A DNA stretch of 64,000 bases from Odontocerum albicorne (taxonomy: Eukaryota; Arthropoda; Insecta; Trichoptera; Odontoceridae): NCBI GenBank assembly GCA_949825065.1, contig OX463859.1, positions 12,662,452 through 12,726,451 on the forward strand. Reading direction: 5' to 3'. A program made the translations under genes and the position numbers. The notes beneath the pieces were generated by a model. The model worked only from the letters and a program-made list of their open reading frames with translations. It was not told the origin of the DNA and did no database searches. The first letter of the stretch is position 1. Each line of letters starts with the position of its first letter. Shown piece by piece: positions 32,009 to 44,000 of the stretch.

Positions 32009-35000
32009 GTAAGTGAAGTGAACAGTGGATACACAACACATAACCAAATCAACAATATGGCGTTTTTTTTATAATCTGCCTGTGTCAAAACTAGTGAAAA
32101 GTGTCAAGTATTCGCGCCCAAATTAATTGAATGTGGTGTTATCAAGTTTGCGGCCCTGCAATGTGCATATATACGGACGTGTTTTTTGAAAATCGAACGA
32201 TACACGGAGAAATACCTGTCGGATTATACGATTTTTTGGAAAATAATCAACAATTATTATTTTATCATCAAGGTACTTGCAATATTTTTAAAGCCGGTTG
32301 ATAAAACAACATATATACACAAAACTTAAAGGCCTAGATAGATAAAAAATATACTAAATATTATACAATTTTTAGCAATAACGAAGCGTTAGCCAAATTA
32401 TAACATTTTTTTAAATGAAAAATATTAAATCAAAACAATATTTTTTTTAGTTTGGCATTAAATATGTTTAACGATCGAAAGTATGAATATACATTTATAT
32501 GCTTGAATGTGCCGCCTTTTATATTGAAATAAGTTTAAGATATTGAAGGGATCTGCGGATTTATAAACATTAAGATATCCATCTTATATAATACTACTGA
32601 ATTTGAACATTTCAGATAAGTTGCTAAAGTAATTATTTACTAAAATTCAATTCAAACTTTTAAGTTTTATTCACACGTCCACAATAGTCGAAGTTTAATG
32701 GACGACTTCTCCAGACTTTTTTTTCAAAAAGGATTATAGTCTGGTTTTCACTTCAGGCTTCGTTAATCTATTTATGGTTCATTGGAAGAGATTGCTACAT
32801 AGTAATAAATCGTTAGGCTGTATTGTATACAACAAAGTGTAATACAATACAATATAATTCTCAATATGCAACTGGTATTGAGACCTGACATTGAATTGAT
32901 TTGTTTCGTATAATGAGTTAAGTCGATTGAATCAAGCTGTTGAAATCAGATAAGCTTCAATGGAAGAAAAGTTTATACTCAAAAGGTGAAGAACATCTGG
33001 AAAACAAGTAAAACAATTGACATTTAATTAAGATATAATGAAGAAACATAAACAATTGTTGAAGCACCCTGATAGTTGAGAGGATTCTATAATATTTATA
33101 GGTTTCGATTTTTAAAATTGGTACTTTCGACAACCTCCGTGGCCTATTTGGTAAGACGCTTGTCTCCTAACTCGGAGGTTGCGGGTTCAATTCCCGTTGG
33201 AACCCAGATTTAAAAAAAAATCAAGTCTGGTTTTCACTTAAGGCCTCTTGAACATATTTCTGGTTGATTGGAAGATATTGACATTGACACTTGCCAATAA
33301 GCCCGCCAGGTTGTATTGTATACAACGAAAGTGTAATACATTACGTTCTATATTAAAAAAATTAAGACAGTACATAAAGAAAAAAGATATTTTATTAATT
33401 TCTTGTTCAAATTACAGAAATATTAGATGTTATAATGAAACAAACTCATTCGAATTAAACTTATTAACGAGGATTTATACTTCTTATCATTGGTTAATTA
33501 GGTATTCCATCCTATAAAGATAATACAAATATAAAGGAAAGTTTAGAATTTAAAAAAATATGCGGAAAACTGCTATAGCATTAATATTTAAGGAGTTTTG
33601 TACAATAAATTAAAATATATGCCAGTAAATTTGTGGAGAAAAGTAACGAGTTAGGTCTAATACTAAATAATAATTTATCGTATCCATTTATCGTGTGCAT
33701 ATCGCAAATTTTATAATAGTGAAAACGCATTATCTAACAAGATTCCAGGAAGGATTTGGCACCGATCCATGTCGAGACACTGAAATAGCAAATGAGATGA
33801 TGTAGAAATAGTCAAAGCATTAAACCTGAGAAACAGTATTGTTATTGTACATTAAGTCAACTTTTACTATTCAGACATACATTTTATCAAAATTAAATAT
33901 ATATTTTATTTTCACGTGAATACACTTGTAAAACACGAAAAAATAATCTGTTTTTACAAATATTCAGACTTTAAAAAAAATAATAAACCGGGCTTACTGC
34001 TTTTAAAAAATATATATTTGTCAATAAACAAGTCAGGTTTTACTGTTTAAATATAATTGTAATTTTATACAATTATCGAAATAAGTAGGAAAATAGGAAA
34101 AAAATATAATTTAAATCATCATAAAAATGTATAAAATATCTAACAAATACGCGATAAAACAGTTTAAAAATTAGCATATTGTGTACATTTAAATTATATT
34201 TATTTAAGAAGTTTATTTTCAATATCGCTTTTTGGTAAATATTGTAGTTAGAAGATTTTTAAGGATAAACACATTGATTGTTGCAAAATTACATAAGTCT
34301 TATAAATTCCAACACTTGATAGCTGAAAAAAAAAAAAGAATGTTGTTGACTTGGCGCTAGTTCTATATTTAAATTTCCATCACGGAGCGGAAAAGTTGAA
34401 TGTGTAACGTGGCGCATTTATTTTCGTAGTGGACAGCGGTGCCAGGAAAAGCTTCCAAACTTTAAATGGAGATCTGCCAGCGATACCGGCAGGAAATACA
34501 ATGCGCCAATAGTATCGAATTACAATTATTCAAATGCCAATAAATATTTCTATATCTATTTTAGAACGAAACAATTTTAATATAAAACTGACGAATTTTT
34601 ATTTCTTGATTAATTATTTTTTATGTATTTACACCGGATGGTGTATTTTTAGAAAATATGTGAGACTTTATGACCTTAGCTTATTTTTAAAACTAAAACA
34701 GAAACATAATATTAAGTTATACATTTGTAAAAATAATTCACCAAGCAAATAGTAATAAAAACAATATATTCTTACCTTGATGTAACATGAGTCAATTACG
34801 AACAATAGAAAGTTGTTTTTATAGAACTGTAGAACTGAGTCGATTTTTGGTTTCAATACAGATTCTTCTGTATTTATAAATTTAAAAAAAAATAAGGGGT
34901 GTATAAATAATTTATAGAATAAATATATAACTTAAAATATAATAAGTAATTTGTATTACGAACACAACTTGAAAAAAATAAACATTATAAAGTTACTTCA

Positions 35001-38000
35001 AATTATTCAAATGAAACACTAATGTTTTACGTTTAAATAAATTTTGGTTAACGTAGAAGCTATTATTATAAATTAATAAAGGCATTCCATCGTACAACGT
35101 AGATGATTTGTGCCAGTAACTATTTGAAAGAAATTAAACAGTATTGGAATATGTAAGAACTACTGTAGTTCTAAAGAGTTTAGGACAATAAATTCAGATA
35201 GATGTCTATAAATTAATAAAAAATTGAACGCGAGTAGGTGGGATATGTTGAACGGGCGGGGGACATTTACAATCAAGTCAAGATTGTATGCGGTGCGCAG
35301 AGGATACTCAAAGAAAGCATGATCGAGGATATCCTCGCCCATTCCACACGTGCATGTAGGGCTTTCTTTTATATGAATGTTATAAAGGTAGATCCTATCA
35401 GACAGTGGCCTATTCTCATCCTTCCTATCTACAATAGTTAGACAGATTTCTTTTGTGGAACCAAGGTTTAGTGGATATTTTAATCTGAATATTCCTGTAG
35501 GCAGCATCCTTATTGCTAAAATACAGATCTGGTGAGAAAAACGTTTTTAGCCAATGATATGATGTCCTGGGTAGATGTTGCGTAGTTTAATGGGGAGAAA
35601 CCGTATACCGTTGCATATTTTGTCAGTTTGGTTATTGCATAAATATATGTTAAAAATCAGTTAAAAAAATTAAAGAACTTAATTTTACTTAATTTACAAA
35701 TTTGCTTTCATTTCTATAATGAAGCTTTTATGAAGATCATAATTCTGAAATTTTTAGTATTTCTTTTAAGAATGATTATTTAAACACAAAAATAGTAACC
35801 ATATAACATATTTAGTTAATCCCTTGTCTGATAAATAAATATGATATATGTATTGTATTACACTTTTATTATATACAGTACAACTTAGCGGATTAAGTGC
35901 CATGTGACAATATCTTCCAACCAACCAGAAGGTAGTTAAACAAGTATTAAGTGAATACCAGACTAGATTTTTTTAATTAAATCTGGGTACCAACGGGAAT
36001 CGAACTCGCGACTCCTTGGCTGGAAAACGATCGTCTTACCAACTAGATCAACGAGATATAGGAAACTATAGCAATATAGGAAACTATAGCAATAATATTT
36101 TGAAAAGGCTAGCTAAATCTGTACGAATATTTTGAAACAGTTTACACTAAAAAAATCTTATTGTTTTTTAAATTTTAATATTGAGTACAGAATAAAGAAA
36201 ACAAAACTGGTTGAGCTGACCGCAATATATGTTACCAATCGATCGCGGCATGTTTTTAAGTAGATCTTTTCTTTATCAGCTATCATTGTATATATTATAC
36301 TAAAAATAATAATTTGTAAATTTTATACTGCATAATTTTTTGTTCATAATAAATATTGAATGATTATATATGATTTTGTATTTGATTTCTGTAAATTGAT
36401 GGATCGCGACGTCGCCCTTTAAAAAATATCTTACATGTATAAAAATGTTGGGCAGCCCTGATATAAATAAATTAAAATCATTAGTAATACAATTAGTTCC
36501 TTAACTGTTTTGTTCCCCATCTCTCTGAAATCGACCTCCATGGTCTACCTGCTAAGACGCCTGTCTTCCAACTTGGGATTTGTGGGCTCCATTTCTATTA
36601 CTATCCATTTTTTTCTTCGAAATAGTGCTCCTGTTTGGTTTTCACTTGAGGCTTCATTGATTTATTTTTGGTTGAAAAATATTGCCAACTAGTTCGCCAA
36701 GTTGTAGTCCATTACAATAATAAATCACGTGTATCTAAATGTCTCGGACGACAAATGTTATCCGGCGTGTAGGGGATATGAGTTTCGATTTTATATTAAT
36801 AATATTTGAGCCTTATTTTCTATATATGTACGTGTAGTGATGGTAAAAATGCTAATAAAACCGAAACGATATTGCTTATTTGCTTGTTACAGGCGCGTGT
36901 TATAGCGAATATTGCATTATAAAAATATTTGAAATTTTTGTGACTAGTTGTTTTCATATTCATGCACACCAAAATTTTTGTCAGTCGTAGTCAAGCGTTC
37001 TAGAGACAGAGACGACGCTCTACAAAGTCGAAGTTAGCCAATTATTGCCGACAGTATCTTTCTTAAGCCCGATGTGTATTACTTACCGCCGGGTACTTGT
37101 ATGTTTATATGACGAGACGTAGAGAAATCGTGTGGAGTTTGTTTGGATAAAATAATGTGACGTTTTCCTTTCTGCCAACCTCACACGGTATACAGGGTGA
37201 TAATACATATGTGTGCATGTTTCTGAATATGTATTACACAAATTACACTTAAACAATGAGATATGTGTTTCTACCTTATATCATGAAGCATACATACATC
37301 AAGCGATCATATGTTATGTGGTAAAAACGCATGTCGTGGTTTAAATTGTAATTTGTGGAATATTATAAGTAAGTTTGACTATTGAAACATGAAATTCCAC
37401 AATACTACGGAACCTTCCACAAATTGTTAATAATTGTTTTGTTCTTCCTCCAGGCGGATAAGGATAAGAAGATCAAGAAGAAGAAGGCGAAAGATGACGC
37501 GCCTGAGGCAGCAGCTGAGGCCGCACCCGCCCCCGCCCCCGCCGCCGAGGCTTCTGGAGACTCCCAGAGGCAGTCTTCCAGGGGCTCCCGCAAGGCCAAA
37601 CGCACCGGCTCCAATGTCTTCTCCATGTTCTCTCAGAGGCAGGTTGCTGAATTCAAGGAGGTCAGTTAACTTATCTCATAGTCGTTATCTTATTTCTAGG
37701 AGTTCCAGCAATCCTAAGAACGTCATCATCATTGGCGTCAATTTAGAAACTTTATTGTAGGGTGCGAGAGGCAAGTAAGAAGTCCCCAATCAATTCACGG
37801 GACTGTACCGTGTTTCCCTTCACCTTTAATATTTAGCTATCTTGATTCGCTCTTATCACAAATTTTAAGAGCCGAATATGTTTTTTTGTTAGAGTTTAGT
37901 TGATTGAATGGTACAGGGAAAAAAACCAAGTCACCAAAAGTTATTTTTTTCTGGAAGAACTATTAAATGTTCAAATTCCGTAGGATGGCTGACAATCATA

Positions 38001-38496
38001 GCAGATTATGAGGGATTGCTTATCACAAAGTTTTAATTATTGATATTTACTAAACAAAAATTATCTTTTCTTATAGGCCTTCCAGCTAATGGACCACGAT
38101 AAGGATGGTATCATTGGAAAGAACGATCTCCGCGCCACCTTCGACTCTCTCGGCCGTCTGGCCTCAGAGAAGGAGTTGGACGAGATGGTCAACGAGGCTC
38201 CCGGCCCAATCAACTTCACACAGCTCCTCAGCTTGTTCGCCGCCAGGATGGCTGGTGGATCAGATGAGGACGATGTTGTCATCAACGCTTTCAAGTCATT
38301 CGATGAGGAAGGCAAGATCGACAGTGAGAGGCTGCGCCATGCTCTCATGACCTGGGGAGACAAGTTCAGCGCCGATGAAGTTGATGAAGCTTATGACCAG
38401 ATGGACATGGACGACAAAGGCTTCATTGATACCGGCAAACTCATCACCATGCTGACTGCCTCCGCCGAAGAGGAAGAAGGTGGCGAAGCGGCGTAA
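32006..38496 (+). CDS. Myosin regulatory light chain 2 (muscle), spliced gene
   Basis: The protein is 209 residues if exons 32006-32008, 37454-37660 and 38077-38496 are joined, all at phase 0. The regulatory light chain binds the neck of the myosin heavy chain in the thick filament and tunes contraction through phosphorylation. Residues 2-50 are a Lys/Ala/Pro-rich extension typical of insect flight muscle. Residues 46-60 hold the kinase target region ('KAKRTGSNVFSMF', Ser54). EF-hand 1 (D76-D87, DHDKDGIIGKND) keeps its calcium ligands. The other EF-hand-like regions are degenerate ('FDEEGKIDSERL', 'MDMDDKGFIDTGKL'). The C-terminus ends in an acidic EEEEGGEAA. The gene's identity is clear. Only the position of the ATG exon is inferred, and its 5.4 kb first intron contains several SINE copies and a LINE tail. 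Confidence 0.9.
32714..32850 (+). repeat. SINE 3' part in Mlc2 intron 1
   Basis: AGTCTGGTTTTCACTTCAGGC through GTATTGTATACAACAAAGTG and AATACAATAC. It is truncated at the 5' side. Confidence 0.75.
33128..33344 (+). repeat. Full-length tRNA-derived SINE (reference copy)
   Basis: The head is CCTCCGTGGCCTATTTGGTAAGACGC (A-box region), then the B-box GGTTGCGGGTTCAATTCCC, so it derives from a tRNA gene. A poly-A/T spacer, AGTCTGGTTTTCACTTAAGG, a conserved body with CCAATAAGCCCGCCAG and the tail TTGTATACAACGAAAGTG follow. At least ten other full or partial copies lie in this window on both strands. Confidence 0.88.
33345..35159. other. AT-rich intronic sequence (Mlc2 intron 1)
   Basis: Mostly very AT-rich. 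An island at about 34340-34510 is richer in GC and includes the small inverted repeat CTGCCAGCGATACCGGCAG. It might be an intronic control region, but nothing in it is diagnostic. Confidence 0.35.
35160..35520 (-). pseudogene. LINE ORF2 C-terminal remnant with Cys/His cluster
   Basis: A minus-strand open stretch of 115 residues has 'ESPTCTCGMGEDILDHAFFE' followed by 'YPLRTAYNLD'. This is the C-x-C-G...H...(C) signature at the end of Jockey/R1-type polymerases. It starts mid-domain, and nothing else of the element is recognisable. It lies in the proposed Mlc2 intron 1. Confidence 0.7.
35850..36057 (-). repeat. Full-length SINE copy
   Basis: Reverse complement of the reference SINE: tail at 35850-35900, AGTCTGG block near 35960, B-box complement GGGAATCGAACTCGCGACTCC near 36000 and A-box complement GTCTTACCAACTAGATCAACG at the right end. 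Confidence 0.88.
36532..36720 (+). repeat. SINE copy, degenerate B-box
   Basis: CGACCTCCATGGTCTACCTGCTAAGACGCCTGTC, then TTTGTGGGCTCC in place of the B-box, GTTTGGTTTTCACTTGAGG, and a decayed tail. Confidence 0.75.
36730..37453. other. End of Mlc2 intron 1
   Basis: A mixed-composition stretch at 36950-37190 is richer in GC than the rest of the intron. It precedes the certain exon 2 by about 300 bp. It could be an alternative promoter, but I see no donor-linked ATG better than the one at 32006. Confidence 0.35.
37454..37660 (+). CDS. Mlc2 coding exon 2
   Basis: A pyrimidine-rich acceptor (TTCTTCCTCCAG) precedes GCGGATAAG, and the donor GTCAGT follows AAGGAG. The exon holds 69 codons, phase 0 on both sides. 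It encodes the Lys-rich and Ala/Pro-rich extension and the phosphorylation region, ending in 'QVAEFKE'. An ATG at 37390 in the same frame is intronic. Confidence 0.93.
38077..38496 (+). CDS. Mlc2 coding exon 3 (EF-hands, C-terminus)
   Basis: After acceptor TTCTTATAG the frame starts 'AFQLMDHDKDGIIGKNDLRA' and runs 139 codons to TAA at 38494-38496. It carries the whole EF-hand core, including 'NEAPGPINFTQLL' and 'LRHALMTWGDKFSADEVDEA'. Codon use is richer in GC than the flanks, as expected for a highly expressed muscle gene. Confidence 0.96.
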   Translation, partial: AFQLMDHDKDGIIGKNDLRATFDSLGRLASEKELDEMVNEAPGPINFTQLLSLFAARMAGGSDEDDVVINAFKSFDEEGKIDSERLRHALMTWGDKFSADEVDEAYDQMDMDDKGFIDTGKLITMLTASAEEEEGGEAA

Positions 38497-38614
38497 ATAC
38501 ACAATCTTAATCATCCTAACGCCTCAAAAGATAATATCATCCCTCTTGGACAGAATAAAATCAACTGTCATTGAACCATGGCCTGGCATCTCTAGAGGGA
38601 TTCATGAACGATCA

Positions 38615-38620
38615 AATAAA
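38615..38620 (+). terminator. Mlc2 polyadenylation signal
   Basis: AATAAA about 120 bases after the stop codon, the first canonical signal downstream. Confidence 0.65.
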
Positions 38621-38624
38621 AGAA

Positions 38625-39435
38625 CGCGGGAAGCGTTGCATTTAGTAATTCATTTGTGACGAAATCCAGGAGCCATTTTACTAAAAAAATATCACACATA
38701 AAATCATTAAGAATTATTTATTTTTCTCATGAAAGAATGCTTACAACCAGGGTGTAAATTTAATGTAAAGACACGAGTAATATACAGTCCAACGGTAACG
38801 ACAGTGGTACTATAGTTATTTTGTTTTGTTTTATTTATTAATTTTAATATCACGAAATTTCTTTCCATTTTGTTATTGTATGCAAATAATGTCCCATTTT
38901 GCGTGATGAGGAATGACCAAACTGTACCTACTTGCACGCCAGTGATCAATTGACATCTGATCAGAATATTGTAAAATAAAACATCTTTTTACAAATAAAT
39001 GTATTATTAAGTTCCTTCTCTGTTTCATTATTTTCAGATTCAACATAATTATGCATTGTTCTTCGAGTGGCAATATTTTTACTCCTTGACGGTCGACTGT
39101 ACAATGATACGATATTTATCAGCATAATTTAATCAAGATTTAAACTCTTTAATTATAAAAACTGCTGTCGTTAAAAAAATAACTTCAAAGTTTGGGTTAT
39201 GAAATGTTTTCCAGCCCACCAGAGATTGCATGTATATTCAATCAATTACTGTTGAATTTATTGACATTATATATTTTTATGCCAGTTATAACAAAGTAAG
39301 AAGTAAAAAATAGATTTGATTCTGGGAGCAGAAAGTAATGATTGCTAGCTATGATTATGTAGGTTGTAAAAAATATACATTGTAAAGCGTTACATTGTAA
39401 CCAAATTTCTAGTGCGCCTTATTATTGAAAGCTAG
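38625..39435. other. Intergenic, no gene seen
   Basis: Lies between Mlc2 and the next SINE. No conserved frame or repeat is noted. Confidence 0.4.
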
Positions 39436-39439
39436 CTTA

Positions 39440-39620
39440 TTATATAACGCTTATGTTATATACAATATAACGCGCTAGATTGATTGCTAAGTAGCAATCT
39501 CTTTCAACCAAGCAAAAAATGTAAAAGTGAAAACCAGTGGATAGTTTAAAAAAAAATCTGAACCAACGGGAATCAAATCTGTAACCCCTACTTAGAAGTC
39601 GAGAGTATAGTTAACTAGGC
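39440..39620 (-). repeat. SINE copy, degenerate
   Basis: Tail TTATATACAATATAACGCG, AAAGTGAAAACCAGTGG, then CCAACGGGAATCAAATCTGTAACCCC (B-box complement), in the order of a minus-strand SINE. Confidence 0.75.
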
Positions 39621-40056
39621 AAATAAGCTTATTACTGCAAACGAAACTAAATTAGTCGTCAAATTTATTTTCACATTCGATTTTGCAACACAATTTTCTA
39701 TAACTGATTTTTAAAATTACGTAAATAAAATAAATTTGGAAATATATGCCAATTGTTTATTCTTCTTCTTGAGGTGCCGTTTCCTGTCAAAGATTAGGAA
39801 ACATCATGGCAATCTTTATTTTGTTGAGCTCAGTCCAAAATAACTCAGCAGAACTGCATCTAAACCAATACTGCAAGTTATTAAGCCAAGAGATGCGAGA
39901 TCTTATTTTTTGCCTTGTTTGCCATTCATTTTGATTCCTTGAATGACTAGTTGTGTAATACAGGGGCATAAGATATATTCTTTTGCATCTTATCATGTGA
40001 CCAATATACTGCAACTTGCGATGTTCACAGTTTTAAGTATGTACTTCTCGGGTTTT

Positions 40057-40078
40057 GTATATATATATATATATATAA
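40057..40078. repeat. TA dinucleotide microsatellite
   Basis: About eleven TA units inside otherwise unremarkable AT-rich DNA. Confidence 0.85.
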
Positions 40079-40256
40079 GCAAACATATCAACATTTGTAA
40101 CATGATCTGTCCAGGGAATCTTGAGGATATGCCCATAGAGCTACATGTTAAAATCCTCCACCTTACGAATTATCTTTAAATAAGAATAAAATGAAATGAG
40201 ATAAAATACCAAAGAATGGGGAAAATTATATTAAAAATAGAAAAGTTTTATATAAG

Positions 40257-40760
40257 CCGATAATAAAAAGAAGCGTGTTGATTGTGAAAATACTTTTTTT
40301 AGATTCCCATTATCCTAGACCGAAATAAATTACACATCTTTAATTTAAAAAGATTTTCAGTAAATTTTTAAAGGCCGCTCTTTTGCCAATATAACACTAT
40401 TTATTTCGTTGCATTGGCTAACTTGTCCAGAAACCTTAGCTTATTCAAACGAACTTAACATTTATGGCAGAATATTGGTCCCTAAGAAAAAGTAACTATA
40501 CCGATAACGATAACAAAAAAGAAGCGTGTTGATTTTAAAATTACTTTTTTTGGACTTACATTATCTTAGATAACACTAAATTACACATCTCTGATTCAAA
40601 AAGATTATCATTAAAATTTTAAAATACCGCTCTTTTACCAACATAACGTTATTTATTTCGTTGCATTGGCTAAACTGTCCACCAAACTTCCATTCAAACG
40701 AACTTAACACTCGTGACAACATATTGCTCTCTTTCGAACATGTAACTATACCGATAAGTG
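40257..40760. repeat. Diverged 250-bp tandem duplication upstream of the SOD-repeat gene
   Basis: Two units share GAAGCGTGTTGATT, AAATTACACATCT, TTATTTCGTTGCATTGGCTAA, CAAACGAACTTAACA and GTAACTATACCGATAA, at about 250-bp spacing. The second unit ends about 200 bp before the proposed initiation codon at 40960, so it may lie in the promoter. Conservation of several short blocks between diverged copies is noticeable. Confidence 0.85.
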
Positions 40761-40959
40761 TATCTCATTCACTATTCAAGATCGTTTACTTTCACAAATG
40801 ACAAAAGTTGGTAAGAATCCGATCAGAATGGAAAAATAAATGAAAAGTTTTATCCGACACATTATTAAAATGACTTAATTGACTGAATAATAAAAGAAAT
40901 GACTTAAAAAGTAGTTTAAGTGTTAATATACCTGTGATACATTCATCCAAACCGTAATA

Positions 40960-41023
40960 ATGTTTTTAAATAATTATTCTTCGAGTATATTTTGTATAGG
41001 TGTCTTTGCGCTCCTTTCTAAAA
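40960..41023 (+). CDS. SOD-repeat gene exon 1, signal peptide
   Basis: ATG opens 21 codons 'MFLNNYSSSIFCIGVFALLS' plus K, a hydrophobic leader, then one base and a perfect donor GTAAGT. The phase-1 end matches the phase-1 start of exon 2, giving Ser across the junction (A|GT). The assignment is by phase and sense only. The 4.5 kb intron was not verified by transcript. Confidence 0.65.
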
Positions 41024-44000
41024 GTAAGTACACTTTTTGTTCTAGTTTTTTTGCCAGGAAGTTTGTGGGACATATTTCAAGATATTGCTAACCATGTTTA
41101 AATACATATTGACAAAAATGAATTGTAAAAAAAATGCATTTTAATTAATTTTTTGTAATGGGTTTTTCGAGGGTAATCAAAGTTGGATTTGAAAATCGGA
41201 AAAACTATGTTGATTTTTATTTTTTTCTCCATTAAATTTTTCCTTAAAAAATACATTTTATAAAAATCTCCACGTTACTAAAAAACGTGTTAAATATAAT
41301 AATATTGTTTTTCTCAGAATGGTTCAACATTGTTAAGGGCTATTTAGAGGCAGCAGCAGTTAAAAACGGTCTCTGGATCGGATGTTTTACATCAGTACCA
41401 ACCGCAAAGAAAGTTTTTACAGGCTTTCCAGTATGTGATGGCAACTCTTTGAAATTTTTATTTTTCACTTCAAGGCTCAGATATTCGGAAGTGCCTTTTC
41501 AAGCACTCAGTAGATGTCAGCAAACTAACTCTAAACACACCGGAGACCGTAACGTTCTCATTTCCGATTCTGTGCAGTCTAGGTATGGGAGAATTCACAA
41601 AATAATTTGTTCTATAATTTTCACATAGAAATATGTCCTGTAGGCTGGTAATCAAGATCGGAACTCAGACAAAAATGATCAGGCTACAAGACACATTTCT
41701 ATGTGAAAGATACATGTCTGTGTCGGAACACCCCGTGAGGAGACCCTTCTGACAGTCCTGGCTGAAGCTGAACATTTAGTCAACAGCCGCTCCCTCACCC
41801 ACGTCTCCATCGATCTAAGTGGTGATTCACTGTTGACCCCTAATCACTTGCTCATTGGGTCCGTTGGAGGTCGATCACACCTGGCGGTATATAACAAAGG
41901 CGAGAATGATATCTGACTACGAAAACAATAGAGAATCGCGCAACAGCTGGCCGATATGTTTTAGAGACGATAGATGCGTGAGTACCTACCGACTATTGCC
42001 CAGCGATAAAAATAGTGAGAAACGGCGAACTTCATTCATGAAGGAGATATGGTGATCATCATGGACGGCACCCTACTGTAAAATATGTGGTCTCGTGGGT
42101 GAGTCCTAGAGACCATGCCGGGGAAGGATGGTCAAGTCTGAGCGATGCGTATGTAGACAGCAACTGGAATCTAGACACACCCCAGTTTGAATGTATTGGT
42201 ATTTTCTACTGAGTGAATGATGCATACATCCGTAGCGACCATAGGTGTAGCTAAGGCTAGCTACACCAGGGAGAGTGTATCGGATGTACATATGCGTCAC
42301 CTAAATATATGATTTTAGTTGTTACTAATTGTCTATAAGAATTGTAAATATTGTAGAGTAGTTGCTGTATACCTGTACCTATTATAATGAAATGTTCCTT
42401 ATGCGTGGCCTTCGCAATGATCACTATAAATAATCGGACAGCCCATGCACACAGAGAGCCCGCGGTATACATGGTATCTAGCAAGCCATGATGGCATACA
42501 CGGGTGAATAAAGAGGCTTACGATGAGTGATGGGCTGAACATAAGGAGTGAAAAATGAGCAAAATATATTCTCAGTTTCTGGAACATCTACTGTGTTTTA
42601 TTTTCGACAAACTTCTACCTGCTAAAGAGGAATCTCTTCATCCTGCTATTCTTCATTGAAAAGGCAAGAAGCAAACCGGAATATTGAGTGGCAGCCATCC
42701 ATCTATTTTACAGTCTTTGTACCGGTACTATTTAATATTCATACCTGACTGACAATAAACATGACAAGTAACTCACCGAGTTATGTGAAAAATAAAATTA
42801 CCAAACGCACGCTCCATGTTGGAAGTGTTATAGATATTACAAAAGAAACCTGTATTTAAAACGTTCATAATCTGAATTTTACTAGAAAAGTATTTTTACA
42901 GTAAATTATTTAGTCATATCTTTAAGTTTATGTTAAAATGCCATTGTTATATTAATATAAAAATCCTTGAAATCTCTGTGAAAGTGAAATCTAGACAACA
43001 GGAAGTAATTATCAAAGTACATAATTAGATTTCACAATTTAACAGTGAATTCTGAGTAAAAGTCATTTATCAAAGCAGTTGCAGTTAGTTGAAATTTATC
43101 TCGTTCCAGAAGGTTATTCGAAAACCAAATATTTTTTTTACCATAAGAAGTAATGTAGACTGGATTAATTCATTCCATCCCTCAAAAATACATAGCCCGG
43201 CAACACAATAAAAATATTAAATAGACGAAAGTTTAACTGTACTGAGGAGAGCTGATGGAGTAAGTGGAAGGTGGGTGAGGCAGGTGGATTTTATTGTTTG
43301 GAAAGGGAGTTACCTTGCATAAAACCATCAAGTGACTGTCCTGGGGTTCTTTCTCTTTTCTGTCTCACTAAAAACTTGTTCATTTAGGTTTGTGGTATGA
43401 TATGAATGAATGTATGAATCCGAAGTTAGGTTCAGATCATTCATGTCTTGATTTTTGCTATCTATTCTGCTGGATTTTTGCTATCTATTTTGCTGCTAAT
43501 TGGAAAACGATATGCTATTCTATATCTATGACTTCAGTTTTAGATATCCTTTTTAATAAAAAAATAAATTTAGTTTACTTGAAGATGACAGTGGGCTTGA
43601 AAACTTGTAAATTTTTGCTAAGTAAAAATGTAGAAATTGTTTTATTTTTTAAACAAAAAAAAAACATGACGAAAAAAACATGTGAAGGAAATTAAACAAT
43701 GAATTTTAAATGTATTTATTTACGGTCAATGTTAACCATTAACAATTTTTAAAAAACATAGTAAATGTTCATAATATCAATGAATACAGAAATACTCGTA
43801 CATATTGTTAAGATGTGAGAATAAATTTATAAATATTGAAACACTAACATGACTATTTCCAGTCAAAAATAAGTGCATATGTAGAACTGCACACAAGAGG
43901 CCAGGGCTCAGATGGCCTAGGGCAGTATACTATACAAGAAAAATAAACAATATATTCGTACTTCATTAACACATTTCGATGGATACATTTATATATATTG

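Noticed and set aside
33128..33200. True tRNA gene
   Set aside because: A- and B-box are present, but the sequence cannot fold as a complete tRNA and it continues into a body shared by many copies, so it is a SINE head.
37382..37453. ATG at 37390 as the start of the light-chain gene
   Set aside because: The preceding residues (KFHNTTEPSTNC-like) do not belong to the family, and a clean acceptor with phase-0 Ala-2 starts at 37454, so this part is intron.
43390..43695. 101-codon frame in intron 1 of the SOD-repeat gene
   Set aside because: Biased, low-complexity hydrophobic composition from AT-rich DNA, no splice sites of matching phase.
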